From contig SSNU01000192.1 in assembly GCA_012064415.1 (NCBI GenBank), forward strand, positions 1 through 48,559: 48,559 nucleotides of DNA, read 5' to 3'. Each line of letters begins with the position of its first letter. The stretch's first letter is position 1. Shown here piece after piece: positions 21,898-33,750 of the stretch. The stretch is from Gyrodactylus bullatarudis (Eukaryota > Platyhelminthes > Monogenea > Gyrodactylidea > Gyrodactylidae). Made by a program: the position numbers and the translations under genes. The notes under the pieces are model-generated. The model did not search any database. It was not told the origin of the DNA and saw only the letters and a list, made by a program, of their open reading frames with translations.

Positions 21898-22403
21898 GGC
21901 CACGGTAGTTGAAGATTAAACGAATAGTTCTTTTGAACACACAAATTAGGTTTATACCTGTTGATGAAGAATTTCTCCTTCACCCACACATCTGTGCTGT
22001 CATCCCCTGGGTTTTTGTATAAAATAGAAAAATTAGAAATTGAAGCAGCATGGTTTTCCTGTTTTAGATGTCTGGTCACCGCGGTATCTTTATTGAGATG
22101 ATCATGACATCTTGTTGACAATTTCCTAATAGTACGTCCTATGTACGAAGCCCCACAGTCACATTGAAACTTGTAAATCAATAGAGTCTTTTCTTGAGGG
22201 TCAAGTAAATCCTTATGGATTAAACTGAATAATCTCTGGGTTTTAAATACAATTTTCAATTGTATATTGTCATAATGTTGATCGATGAGATTGATCAGTT
22301 TTCTCCTAACATCATTACTAAAACCATCCCCTTTGAAGATCAGTTTCATGAAAATTTTTGTTTTCTCGCCTTCTTCTGTATTGACAACTTCGTCTCTAAT
22401 CAT
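21891..22403 (-). pseudogene. PLE family-A C-terminal region with intact GIY-YIG frame, 5'-truncated
   Basis: An uninterrupted 170-residue frame: a linker (IFMKLIFKGDGFSNDVRRKL), YKFQCDCGASYIGRT (GIY-YIG core), STRCHDHLNKDTAVTRHLKQ, and the late VKEKFFINRYKPNL, ending LPWPM-stop. This is the best-preserved endonuclease domain in the window, but the RT is missing. At 22404 the strand flips: 22406-22542 (plus) is an inverted copy of 22005-22139, giving a foldback 5' junction. Confidence 0.85.
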
Positions 22404-23160
22404 AGGACGTACTATTAGGAAATTGTCAACAAGATGTCATGATCATCTCAATAAAGATACCGCGGTGACCAGACATCTAAAATAGGAAAACCATGCTGCT
22501 TCAATTTCTAATTTTTCTGTTTTATACAAAAACCCAGGGGAAAGAAAATATGTCTCCTTTTAAGATAAAAAAATATAATCTCAAGTCTAAGCTCACCTGT
22601 TGGATCTAATTCATCACAGCAGGAAGTGTAATCAATAGTGATTACTGATCACATAATTGCTCTTTTGAATTTCAACAAAAGATTTTACCGAATAAATATT
22701 GTATTCTAAGCTAAAAAATAGCTAGAAACTGTATCCCTGCTAGGACTTGATCCTTTTAAAAAAATTAAATATGAATGAATAGTGATCAACTGGTTGAAAA
22801 AAATGACTTGAAGATAGTAGAATACTCTATAATGAGATTATAATCATCTGAATATGCAACATTGGTGACAGAAGCTTTTCTTTTCTTTTTTGAATAATAA
22901 TGGAAAAATCTAGAATTCTGAAGAAATTAGAAAAAGAACCTTAATTTCCCAAAGTAATAATTCTATTGTGATTGAAAAATACTTGAAGAATCAATACTGA
23001 TAACTATATATATATTTTTCATAGATAAGATTTAGATTATAACAGATTTATAACAAACTATTTTAATTATTATTGTACACAAATGAAAATATTTTTCTTC
23101 TTTTTTTCTATTTTCCTTTAACTTATTATTATTATTTTTGTACATGATAACTATTTTTAT

Positions 23161-23223
23161 ATGAAAATGATGAATGTAAAGCAGAACTTATGAATTGTTC
23201 AATAAATTTCATTTCATTTCATT
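23161..23223 (+). repeat. LINE 3' tail at the Tc1 insertion junction
   Basis: GATGAATGTAAAGCAGAAC, TTGTTCAATAAA then (ATTTC)n, immediately followed by the resumed Tc1 transposase (FGEGSPMVWGG). This fixes the LINE 3' boundary. Confidence 0.75.
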
Positions 23224-23687
23224 TTGGCGAAGGCTCACCAATGGTTTGGGGAGGGGTCAGTTATGGAGAGACTTTGAGGCTAGAAACCATTATCTCCAAG
23301 ATGAATTCGAAAACCTTTTACAACGTTCTTGAAAACTCCTTATTATCATTTAAAGAAAAAACATTAGAAAATGGATTGATTTTTCAGCATGATAACGCGT
23401 CTTGTGGTCGATCCAAACACACTGAAGAGTTCTTAGACCAAGCTGGTATAAATATCATAGAATGGCCCCCTAGATGTTCTGATCTCAACCAAATTAAGAG
23501 CATTTGGGGGACTCTATCTCAGAAAGTTTACAAAAATGGGAAGCAATACAAAAATATACAAAAAATTAAAGATGCCATCCCTAAAGAGTGGGATTCTTTT
23601 AAGAAAGATGATCTTGAGCCCTTTTTTATGTCTATGTGTCAAAGATGCATTGATATCACTGAAAATAAAGGGGATTCCTTGAGATAA
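23224..23687 (+). pseudogene. Tc1-type transposase, C-terminal half with mutated catalytic Glu
   Basis: An open frame through GEGSPMVWGGVSYGE, FQHDNASCG (second catalytic Asp) and CSDLNQIKSIWGTLS, ending ENKGDSLR-stop. The third catalytic residue, Glu in the intact motif (PIENLWG), is Lys here (QIKSIWG), at the same 34-residue spacing. Even without the LINE insertion this copy would be inactive. Confidence 0.85.
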
Positions 23688-23924
23688 AAAAGTGAAAACA
23701 TAAATATTGCGATTTGTATCTTAATGGAATATAGTATTTTCGAATTTTTCAAAAACCGTTTAATGAATTTGTAAAAATAAGATTTTCAAAATGTTGTATG
23801 GACTGTAACAATTCTATTGGTATATGTTTTATTAAAGTTGGATGTATAATAAGGAAGTTAAAAGAAAAATTAAAGTGAAAACCTAAATTCTGCGACCACT
23901 ATAGTAAAAGTCAAAGAAAATGTA

Positions 23925-24345
23925 AAATAATGTAAGATGAAAAAACACCAAAACTCTTCAATAGATATCAACAGTGGAGAGAGAAGTGATAAACCTCACA
24001 TTGGCCAAGGTAGTTGAAGATTATAGGAATTTTTCTGATTAAATAATTCACGTAAATTCTCGAATACGTCCGAAAATCCACTTAAAATCATAATAAAATA
24101 GAAGTAAAAGATATATTAAGACCAAATACGCATTTCTTAAAGGATCATCAGTGATATCACTTTAAAAATAATAAGAGTTAAATAATTATTTAACTATAAT
24201 TGAATTAAAATGATAATTTACAAATTATGAATGAAATAGAGAAAGTTTAAGAATAAATACAAGCTAAAAAACACCAAAACTCTCCATTGAATAGCAACAG
24301 TGGAGAGAAAAGTGAAAAAGCTCACATAGGTCAAGGTAGTTGATG
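23925..24345 (-). repeat. Two PLE terminal repeats in tandem
   Basis: A full pLTR (24345-24045) is followed on the minus strand by a second set of ORF-end codons (CAACTACCTTGGCCAATG, about 24020-24000) and the beginning of another pLTR down to 23930. Head-to-tail PLE arrays are known; here only the terminal pieces of the second unit remain. Confidence 0.7.
24119..24157 (-). ncRNA. Hammerhead motif, partly decayed (family A)
   Basis: CTGATGA and GAAA remain. Stem III ATGCGTAT keeps pairing through a G-U. Stem II (TCCTTTAA) is weakened. Stem I ATCA/TGGT. Confidence 0.55.
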
Positions 24346-25090
24346 ATTATATGAATAGTTTTTCTAAACACATAGATTGGGTTTGTATTGATTGATAAAG
24401 AATTTCTCCTTTACACATATATCTATGCTGTCATCCCCAGAGTTTTTGTATAAAACGGAAAATTTGAAATTGAAGCTGCGTGGTTTTCCTGCTTAAGATG
24501 TCAAGTAACCACAGTATCCTTATGTAGATGATCGTCGGATCTTGTAGACAATTTCCTAATAGTTCTTCCTATGTACGAAGCTCCACAATCACACTGGAAT
24601 TGATAAACAAATAGAGTCTTCTCTTATGGTTTGAATAAATCCTTATGAATCAAATTGAACAATCTCTGTGTTTTAAATGCAATTTTCAACTGTATATTAC
24701 TATTTTGATCGATCAGATTATTGAGTCTTATATCATTACTGAAATCATCTACTTTAAAGTTAAGCTTCATGAAAATAGTAATTTTATCCACCTCTACTGT
24801 TTCGACAACCTCATCTCTAACCACAGGTTGATTGATGAATTTGTCTACAAATTTGGCTGGTTCACCATTTTCCATCAAACATAACTTTGAATTCTCTATT
24901 CCATTTGTCCATTCCTCAGGACTTGTTATTCTTTTCATCCTCTTCCCTAGACCAATTACTAAGCCAATTTTATGAGATATAGGACTGAAACTGGCATAAT
25001 GAAGATATTTTCCATTATCAGTCTTCTTCTTATAAATATTTCTTAAAATTGATCTATCTTCTTTTCTGGTTAGTTTGACGTCTAATCATT
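24345..25090 (-). pseudogene. PLE family-A post-RT region and GIY-YIG
   Basis: The minus strand starts LDVKLTRKEDRSILRNIYK, KYLHYASFSPISHKIGLVIG, and runs open from MKRITSPEEWTNGIENSKL to HKDLFKP. A stop precedes EKTLFVYQFQCDCGASYIGR. The GIY-YIG then decays with stops and frameshifts (HLKQENHAASISNF). The RT is absent (truncated near 25090). Confidence 0.8.
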
Positions 25091-25099
25091 GAATTACCA

Positions 25100-28000
25100 A
25101 TGAATGATGAATTTCTAGGTTAAAGAGCGTTTCACATATTAGTTCATTATCAGCATCAATGATAAATAGTTTTTTTACTCATTTAGGGAAAAATATTTGG
25201 ATATTAATCGATAGAGAATTTTGTAATATATGACATGGTGTTGATTTGAGAGATTTATCTAGTAAAATGGTTATGAAATTGTATATATTTAAAGTATCTC
25301 ACATATTAATTAGACACATTGAATAAATAATCAAATCAAACAATAAAAATAATTTATAAATACTATGATTATCAAAGGATTCAGGAAAAAAAGGTGAGAA
25401 TACGTCAGATTATTAAAAAATTAAAATTCGGAAGAAATTAATCTCGTTCCGATTCTAATATAAAATCAAAGTTATATGGATCAAATAATGTAAGGAATTT
25501 ATTTGTGAGTAAATATTGAACACTACTGATTGAAACAAAACTTCACAACAATTACCCCAGTGGTTTCTTATAATTCAAATATATCGCGTTTCAAAATAAA
25601 TTAATTAGTTACATGTTAACATTTTTTGTTTATATATTTATATTTAAAACTGAAATAATATGATTTTTTAGCAAGACTGTTAGTTTTTAATTAAAATTCT
25701 CCTGAATTGAAGTGAAAATTTAGGATTTAAATGTAAGTCTGATACTTTTCAAATATAATTATTAACATAATATCCACATAGGTTAATTCCAACATTGAGT
25801 TATTTTTCCAAAAGTGACCCCAAAGAAAATATTTTTCCATAGATAACCCGGAAATGTATATTGATATCAAAGGCCACATATTTATGATGTCTTTATCACT
25901 TAGTAAAAATCATCGAGATAAAATTCAAGATGTATATATCAGCTAGAGCTAAAGATTAACATTCTTATACCTAAAGTTATTTTTTGGAATTAACATTGAA
26001 TTCATTATTAATCCTTAATAATTATTAATGAATAGTGCAGCACCAATAGAACCATTATTATTGAAACATATAGAAAAAGTATCATAATGAAGTCACTGAT
26101 TGTACGTTTCTTCGAAAATAATCAGCAATTTTATTTGAAACATGATAAAAGTTGAGAACTTAGCATTGAGAAAAAAAAATACTCTGGAAATAATACAAGC
26201 TGTAAAACAACACAACTCTTAAATTATAACATTGTGATAGGTAATTGGATATTAAAATTCAAAGTTTCTTTCAACGTCAAGATCTAAGATCTAGTTTAAA
26301 TATATTGATAATAGAAAGAAAAGTATGACTATAATACTGAAAAGTTTAATCCTTAATCTACTTAATTTTTATATGAGTTTGACATTTTAGATTTAGCATA
26401 ATTATCTATGAAAACTCTTATTTTTTAAACATATTATACTAACATTGCTGATTCATATTCAGTAAAAGTATATTTTTTCATTGCTTATCAGTAATAAGAA
26501 TAAAATTTAACATCAATTCAAAATAATAATTTACATATTTTGAAGAATGTATGATTCAAGTTCGAGGATATAAGAATATAATATAACATTATAAGAGTAA
26601 TGAACTCAGATATTTTGTTAATATAGTAATTGATAAGAAAATCTCTCATTCAGCCACTTATAAGAATATAAGGCTTTACTCATGGAATTATCTGTAGCTA
26701 AAAATAGAGATCAAATTTTTTCTATTGAAATTGAAAATATTATTTGCGGTCAATTTTAAATACGCGAAAAGTTTTAAATTTTATTTTTTATTATGCATCT
26801 CGTTATTTTTAAAAGCAAAATTATGTTTCTGTACTGTTTTACCTCATGAAAAGAGGCTTAAAAAGGGAAAATAAACTATATTTTGTTGTATAGAATTATC
26901 TTTTGTATCAATAAATCGTTAGAAAAAGGTCATTACTTTATATGTTCCAAATCTTCATTTCAATTGATGAATATCAATATTTTAACCTATCATATTTTTT
27001 ATTTTATAGTCAAAAGAAGAGTTTGTATTGATAGAGATAAGATTTTTCATTTTTTATAATTAGGGACTCAAAAACCTCAAATAAACTTGTCTTGAAAATA
27101 AATCTGGAAATAATTCTCGATATTTTTATTAGAAGTTGACCATAGTCAAAAGTGTAAAATGTAGAAAATAGTGAAGTCTTTTCAACAATGCAAAATATAA
27201 ATAACATCAGTCAAAAAAAATAATAATGAGATTCACATGAATATCTTGTGTTTTGCTATCAAGTTATGCAATATTAGTTCTGTCTAATTTTATATTTTTA
27301 GAAATAGTTTTCAGAGCTTCCTATTGAAACTCATCAAATTCATCGTGAGTTAATATTTTGAAAACAAAATGAGTAATATTTGTGTTTTTCAAGGAGGATA
27401 ATGATGTGAGAATTACTAGCTTGAAAATTACTCTATTCACATTATTTAGATTGCAAATAAGTAAGACTTGACAAAGAATCTTAAGTCAAAAAAATCAATA
27501 GAAATTCCTCAGAGTACGATTATTATTTGTACTTTTTCATCGAAATAAGGTTGATTTTTTATCTGATTTTTGTAATTTTCTAAAAAATTTCAGACAAATA
27601 GAAGAGATCACAAACTTCATTGGTGAGAATTTTATTCGGTTTCAGATATTTTTTTATAACTCATGTGCCATTTAAATGTTAATTATAAAACGACAAGTTG
27701 AAGAATATCTTTTATGTAGCTACTGAAGCTGTGAGAGATATTTTATAATTACTGTTAAACTTAAATATACTTTAGTATTTTTATATATTCAAAATAACAA
27801 ACGTTCATTCCACTAAAAAATCGACTGAAAATCAAAATATAAATTAAATTTTCAAATTTAGAAAAAAGATGGAGGTTCGTTCTTCTTTTTTTCTAAAATA
27901 ATCCCTATTATAGATAATGATGGGTTTGAGAAATCTTCAAGTTTTTCGTAACAGCTGATCAAGCGGAAAAGTAAATCAAAAATTTTTATAAAATGATTAT

Positions 28001-29108
28001 TTTTTTATTTTAAAACAGCAAAAGATGTACGTATTAATTGAAGGACATTTTGTGATAATTTGATGGTATCTACTCACATTTTCCCCTTGTATAATATTAC
28101 AAAATTTAATATGAAAAAGTTTTTTTTATTAAAAATAATTTATGAGACGATCAAAGAGATGTCTTTACTTATTTTATTTTTTATAGAGAAAATATAAGAA
28201 ATGTTTTTGCTGAAATTGATAAAAACGAAGTAAGTTTTCGTTTATCGCTAAAAATTATTAAATGACACAAAGATTTTCAAAAAAAATTTTTCTTAAAAAA
28301 TGAAGGGAAAATATAAAAATATATTGTAATCCAGGAATCATATTTGGAGTAATTCTCATTGTGATAATTTTATGAATATAAAATTTCAGAATTGGTATTA
28401 TTTTATCGAATTGTTTGAGTGAGTTGATTTCTTGCAAGTTGATTCTAGAGATTTTCCTGCATGGTGTTTTCACACGGTTACTTTTCTGTTAGTTGGGTAA
28501 TTGGGTTCTTGATGTTTCTTTTTTTGATGCACAAGATCGGATCGTCAAAATTTACGAAGAAAGAAAATTACAGAATCTAGCTAAAAGTATTTGAAGATGA
28601 AAATTGTTTGTAAATTATTTTGTTGAAAATACAACAGATTTCAAAAATACAATTGATTTCAATTTTTTTGATATCTAAGAGCTGATTTTAGAGAGAGCAC
28701 ATCCTTTTTTATTTAATAATTAATATTATTTACTGATATTTGTGGAAAATTATCTTCAAAGTCATCAAAATAAATAAAGAAAATAATAAATTTGTCAAAA
28801 TATTCAGAAGACAATTGAAATTGTGACTGAGTAATACTTTTTAAACTCATAAACATTGAAGAAAATATGTACAAAATTTAAAGGATGTTTATCAACAAAT
28901 TCAATTCTCTCTAATAGTAGAAAAATAAAAATAATAGTGTTCTTTTACAGGATATACTTGGCGTATATTCGAACACCAAAACAGTTTCTTTCGAGACTAA
29001 TTTTCCATTGGTATTAATTCCTTCAACAAGATCTTTCTTACTCTCGGATATAAACTTTATGATATAAATAATTTAAGATATTGGATATGAAAGACTGTAT
29101 ATGTTACT
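25100..29108. other. Gene-free AT-rich stretch (about 4 kb)
   Basis: I see no coding similarity, no RNA gene and no clear inverted repeats. Open frames such as 27010-27207 and 28258-28473 (minus) are low-complexity AT-rich readings. Confidence 0.5.
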
Positions 29109-29543
29109 GTTAATATTGGTACTATCAGATAGTCTTGAGAATAACAGAATGGTTTGTTAAACTCGGTAACAAGATTAACTAGCTATTCAGCAATACAATA
29201 TATCTATTTGATCTTGATACTCGGTAGTAAGTTTTGCTGGCTGAATTAAATTTTTAACCTGTTACTTTTTCATAATCTTTATGATTTCTAATTTGTTTAT
29301 CCTTTGAAAAATCTAATAGAGAAGGGTCCCTATTTGGGACTTCCTATACAATTTTAACCAACTAGTTAGCTAAACTTGTTAACAGGATTTAAAATATGAA
29401 GTTAGTAATCCAAAGCTCAAAATTAGATTAGACTATCAGGTAGTCTAAAGACGATCAGAGATTCCAGTTAATCTTGTTACCGAGTAACTAGTTTAACAAA
29501 CCATTCCGTTATTTTTAAGACTATCATGAGTAACGAGATTAAC
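29109..29543. mobile_element. Small inverted-repeat element with GGTAACAAGATTAAC motifs
   Basis: Arms about 29109-29183 and 29464-29543 are inverted copies (GTTAATATTGGTACT... ; ...GAATGGTTTGTTAAACT). CGGTAACAAGATTAACT occurs in both arms and related CGGTAGTAAG/TTGTTAACAGG pieces lie inside. No ORF. Target duplication unclear. Confidence 0.6.
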
Positions 29544-29549
29544 ATTAAT

Positions 29550-31790
29550 ATATAATATGTATAAAAAAAGGTAGAGAAGGAATGTCTATTTAACCTAATG
29601 ATGTGCAAGTTTTAGTTTCAGAAAAAAATTTGCACTCTCCCTGTACCATTTTTCATATTAGATTTCCAAACCAAAAGTAAGACATAAAGTATACTAAAAA
29701 TATAATTTAGATTACATCAATTTACTAGAATGTATGTATAAAAACTCTCACATTTGAGATTGCAGTTTATCTATATAAAATTAAAGTCTGGAAAAAAATA
29801 ACAAGAGAGGTTGAGAGAATTACTCATATCACTTATATTGATTTCTCCTCGAACTTTTTACAAGACTGAATTTTCAAATTCTATTCAAAATTTCTAGTCT
29901 GAGATTAAGGTCAACTACTTCTAAAATAGGTAGGACGGACTCTATTCTTCTAACTATTGAATTTTGAATTATAAATTTAAGAGGATTACTAGACTTTTAT
30001 GTGAATATTTAACTCGGATTAATCCAAATTCTCTTATTTAAAACAACATGTTTAACCCATTATTGATAATTATTATTATAATACACATTTATCAATATTT
30101 CAAGTCAACTAAAAACTACTTTCCTCTTTCCAGCTTTTACTTAGCGTGAAAATCGATTTAACTCATATGTTTGGATTTTTATAGTTAGTTAGTGAGAGAA
30201 TTAACCAATAAGAAGCAGGTATTGTGGTTCTCTATAAATAGTTTTATTAATTCAGAATTAGGAAATGGGGTTAATGATTTGGATATGTTACCCATTAAAT
30301 TATTTTAGAATAAATAGTAGCATTGGATAGCGAAGTAGCGTTTACTTCATCCGTGGTAATCGAATGTAACTTTTTTCCCTCATGCCCAGCAAATAAAAAT
30401 ATTTCTCTTTAAGCTGAAAACGAATGTGAGTTAGGAAATATTAGTTTATTCTTCCGAAATGAATATTAATCTATTTTGATTCTTTCTTAAAATAAAAAAA
30501 ATTATTTAATTCAAGGCGATCAAATAGCAGAGAGTATGGAAATACTAAACTTTTCACAGAATTTCTCTATGATAATATGAATAAATATTTTTCAACTATG
30601 AACCAAATAGATTAAACTATTACATTTTTATGTCTAAAAAATATGTATTTAGTTATAAACCAAAGTAGATTTTTATACGTCTTCCTTGAGAAGTTTTTCC
30701 TTATATAGCTTTAATGAATTTAATCTATTCAATTTAAATATTATTTATTGACTATGTAACATTCCTAGATATCGAGGAAGCAAAAAGTGAGAAATTTCGG
30801 AAATATGTCGAGATTTTTTTTAATTCCAAAAACTAATGAGAACTTCATTTTGATGTAGGTGAAGAAGAGGAAGAAGTAGAAGAACGTAAGAAATAATTTA
30901 ACATAGCTTTGTTGAATATATTCTTTTGTTTATATTTGGTTATAACACGAGTGGAGTCGTGTGAAATATTTTTCCTGGTACACTGGCAATTTCTCAGGAT
31001 TTAAAATTGAATACTTGAAAATCGACAATTATTTTGGGAAATACAGGAATAATTATTTTCTGATACTAATAAATAAGTAATTAGTTAGTAATCATTTGAA
31101 TCATTTGAAAAAGGGAAAATTCTGTTCTGAGTGGTACCTGATACATAGGCAGAAATTTTATGTTTCATCGCTTAACGGACTTTTAAAACTGAAAAGTGGC
31201 TAAAATTCTATCCGGTTTTTCCTTTTCTCGGTGAAATTGAAGCTTTTTTACAAAAATATTCTTTCAAATCCTCTAAGAAATTAATCTCTCTACTGATTCA
31301 GATAGAATAAAGTTTGAAAACAATTTTTGTTAAGAGTTATACACTTCTAGAGTACCAAAATACTACTGAAAATTAGAAACGTCAATGCATAAATAAGGGT
31401 AAGTTTCGGTAATGTTCTAAATCAGTTACAACGAAAATCCCCCTTGTCTAATCTAGTTTTAGCATCCAAATGGACCAATGAAAAAACTGAATCAATGGTA
31501 CTCAATGTATTCAAACCTATATTCAAGTATTAAATAGGCGGGAGAGGTATAAGCATTTTGAATTTTTTGACCTATTTAGCATGTTAACTAAGTTATAAAA
31601 ACGAACCAAGCCTTTATTACAACTAAATTTAAATGCCATGAATCAAAATACAATTTCAGTTTGACCAGAGCTCTCACATTTGACATAGGTTAGTCTATTT
31701 ACAAAGGCGATGAATAAGATCTCAGATAGTAAAATGTGGTTCCATGAAAAAAATTATAATTTGTTTATCTTGTTTTGTCCTAACTCCTCA
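29550..31790. other. Gene-free AT-rich stretch
   Basis: No gene recognised. A short hairpin ACACGA/TCGTGT lies near 30946. One promoter-like CCAAT/TATA pair is listed separately. Confidence 0.5.
30205..30240 (+). promoter_or_regulatory. Weak promoter-like CCAAT/TATA pair
   Basis: AACCAATAAG (about 30207) followed by CTATAAATAG (about 30231) on the plus strand. No downstream gene is seen; it could be chance in AT-rich DNA. Confidence 0.15.
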
Positions 31791-31827
31791 TCTGATCTGT
31801 TTCTTTTTCTTGGCGTTGAGAACAAAG

Positions 31828-33060
31828 CTAGCAGTTAATGCATAGGACTGGCTTTTGCTTTTCCATGAATAATGCCTCAATGGTCTTAAGAGCTGCCACA
31901 TTTTTCCCTGCTTGTTTGTAAATTATTTCAAAGTTTAATGGGGAAACTTTTTCTGGGCAAGTTCTTGTATGATCTTCGATGGTTGTTGTGCCTGTGTAGA
32001 GGTATTCGTTTATTTTCTCCTCTAATCTTCTGCACGTGTATCCAATTTATTCTGATTGACAGAAACATTTGAACTTGTAAACAACGTGAATCTGTTTGAA
32101 AGGATCTAACTTTTTTATTAACTGGTTGGGAAAGATTTTGTTAGTCCTGTAATAGATTCTCACTCCCTCGTTTGGGAATGTAACTTTGAAGATCTATCTA
32201 ACGTTTTCCTTGTATATTTGACTTGTTTGGTCAACTCTAAACGGTATATATAGACTGGTTTTTCTTCCTCTTGTTCTCTCTGCTCGATCTCTACATTTTC
32301 CACAAATTCTTCTAAGAATTTGCTAATGAATATCTTTGGAGAGTTTTTTTCTTCAACTATCTTGATTAGCTTTTCTTTTTCCCCTTCCCATAGCTCCTCT
32401 GAGAATATCTTTATGACTTTTTTGAACAGTGAGATTATTAACCCTCTTTTTGTTTCTCTTGGTGAAAACGAAAGATAGTTCAAAATTTTTCGTGTTAATG
32501 TAGAACTTCTGAAAATTCTTCTCTTGAGTTCTTCTTCTTGGTTTTTTTCGAGAAGTATTTCTATAAATGGTAATATTTTGTTGATTTCTTTCCCCATGGT
32601 GAATTTCAGATTTGGATGGGCATTGTTAAAAGAATTCAAGATATTGTGAATAAGCACAATGTAGAAATTACAGTGTTTGGATGATGAATACAATGGATAT
32701 AGTAATAACCAGTGACCACACTTTGGTAGTAGGCTTAATATCTAAATTCAAGAGTTTATCTTGGTCATTTGTATTTTGAACGTGTCATCCATGTATCTTA
32801 TATGCTCTAATGTCTTTTCTATTGTTCGTTTTAGGTTCTGGGCTTTTATCTTCTCTATAAAGGCTTCTGCTAATAAAGGACCGAGTGGTGATCCCATGAC
32901 TTTGTATTTTTGTATATAAAGCCTATCGTTGAATGAAAAGACGTCATTTTTGCAACACAAATTTATCAACCTCCTCAGTGTTTGACTCCTGAGTGGGAAA
33001 TTTGGGCTGACTTGTTTGGTCTTTTCAATGAAGCACTCAAAATTTGTTGTAATATTTTTT
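31828..33060 (-). pseudogene. PLE family B: RT motifs B/C, linker and GIY-YIG
   Basis: On the minus strand it starts FECFIEKTKQVSPNFPLRSQ, then LCCKNDVFSFNDRLY, KVMGSPLGPLLAEAF (motif B) and IRYMDDTFKI (motif C YMDD). A short foreign insert (about 32650-32745) follows. Then NNAHPNLKFTMGKEINKILP, the long linker (SSTLTRKILNYLSFSPRETK), and an endonuclease with VVYKFKCFCQSE*IGYT. There the Tyr codon of YIG is a stop (TAA). The end is HTRTCPEKVSPLNFEI, LFMEKQKPVLC. It is clearly diverged from family A. The 5' half is missing. Confidence 0.8.
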
Positions 33061-33077
33061 ACTGAAATAAAAGTAGT

Positions 33078-33105
33078 TTAACCCTCTTAAACCCAAAGAC
33101 ACATA
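33078..33105 (+). repeat. Possible solo piggyBac-type end
   Basis: TTAA then CCCTCTTAAACCCAAAG, resembling the piggyBac-like ends at 6329 and 45859. No partner end found nearby. Confidence 0.25.
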
Positions 33106-33189
33106 TAAATGTCTAGGACTCCTTTTCTAATGCATTCATCAGGCTTAGGCATTACTCAATAAATAATGAATAGGAAATCATAAAAAAAT

Positions 33190-33198
33190 TAAAAATTA
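33190..33198. repeat. 9-bp target site duplication of MULE, left
   Basis: TAAAAATTA, identical to 34875-34883. Confidence 0.85.
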
Positions 33199-33730
33199 GG
33201 GTGAATTACATTTTTGACTATAGTTATTTCATTTTTTACACTTTTGACTACACTTTTTTTTCTTTATTATGTTTTTGACTACACTTTCTCTAATATTTAC
33301 ATTTTTAACTACACTTTTTACAGATTTGACTACAATTTGAAAAAATATTTTACTTTTAACTACACTTTCTTCCATATTTTACACATTTGACTATAGTCAA
33401 ATTTCAATTAAAATATTGAGATTTTTTTCCAAATTCATTCTGACTATAGTTAATTTTGTTTTTATATTTTTAACTACATTTTTTTTCATTATTACATTTT
33501 TGACTACACTTTTTCTCATTATTACATTTTTGACTATACAATTCCTAGGATCTCACAAAGGTTATTTTAACGTTAATTATAATTTATGCCGTTAATTTAA
33601 TGGGGAATATAATTTTGTTAATCTCCGGGTTATAATTCATTACAGTCAAAGAATAAAGGGTTATTTTGACCATAGTTTCATGTTAGAAATAATAAAACTA
33701 TTGACAATTATAATAAAAGTATATTTAATT
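33199..33730. repeat. MULE left terminal inverted repeat with ~30-bp tandem units
   Basis: Repeated TTTTTGACTACACTTTT-type units, some with AACTACA or GACTATAG variants, and one palindrome TTTGACTATAGTCAAA (about 33388). The outer third is repeat array; the inner ~190 bp is unique (CCTAGGATCTCACAAAGG onward). Confidence 0.85.
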
Positions 33731-33750
33731 TATTTCGACTCTTCGTATTT

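Larger units (their letters stand above)
20106..23901. mobile_element. Tc1-type element carrying nested LINE and PLE insertions
   Basis: TA flanks and inverted ends TAGTTGTCGCAAAATTTAGG / CCTAAATTCTGCGACCACTA, with arms of about 215 bp (20106-20320 and 23687-23901). The transposase is split into 20450-20817 and 23224-23687 by a LINE (about 20820-23223). That LINE's 3' UTR is split by a PLE (about 21590-22542). Without the insertions the Tc1 would be about 1.4 kb. Confidence 0.85.

Noticed and set aside
27010..28473. Minus-strand small proteins in the gene-free region
   Set aside because: Composition is that of random AT-rich translation; no upstream signals or similarity.
33220..33545. Regular ~30-bp repeats as a possible CRISPR array
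   Set aside because: The units vary, lack unique spacers, and form the inverted ends of a MULE in eukaryotic DNA; no cas genes.
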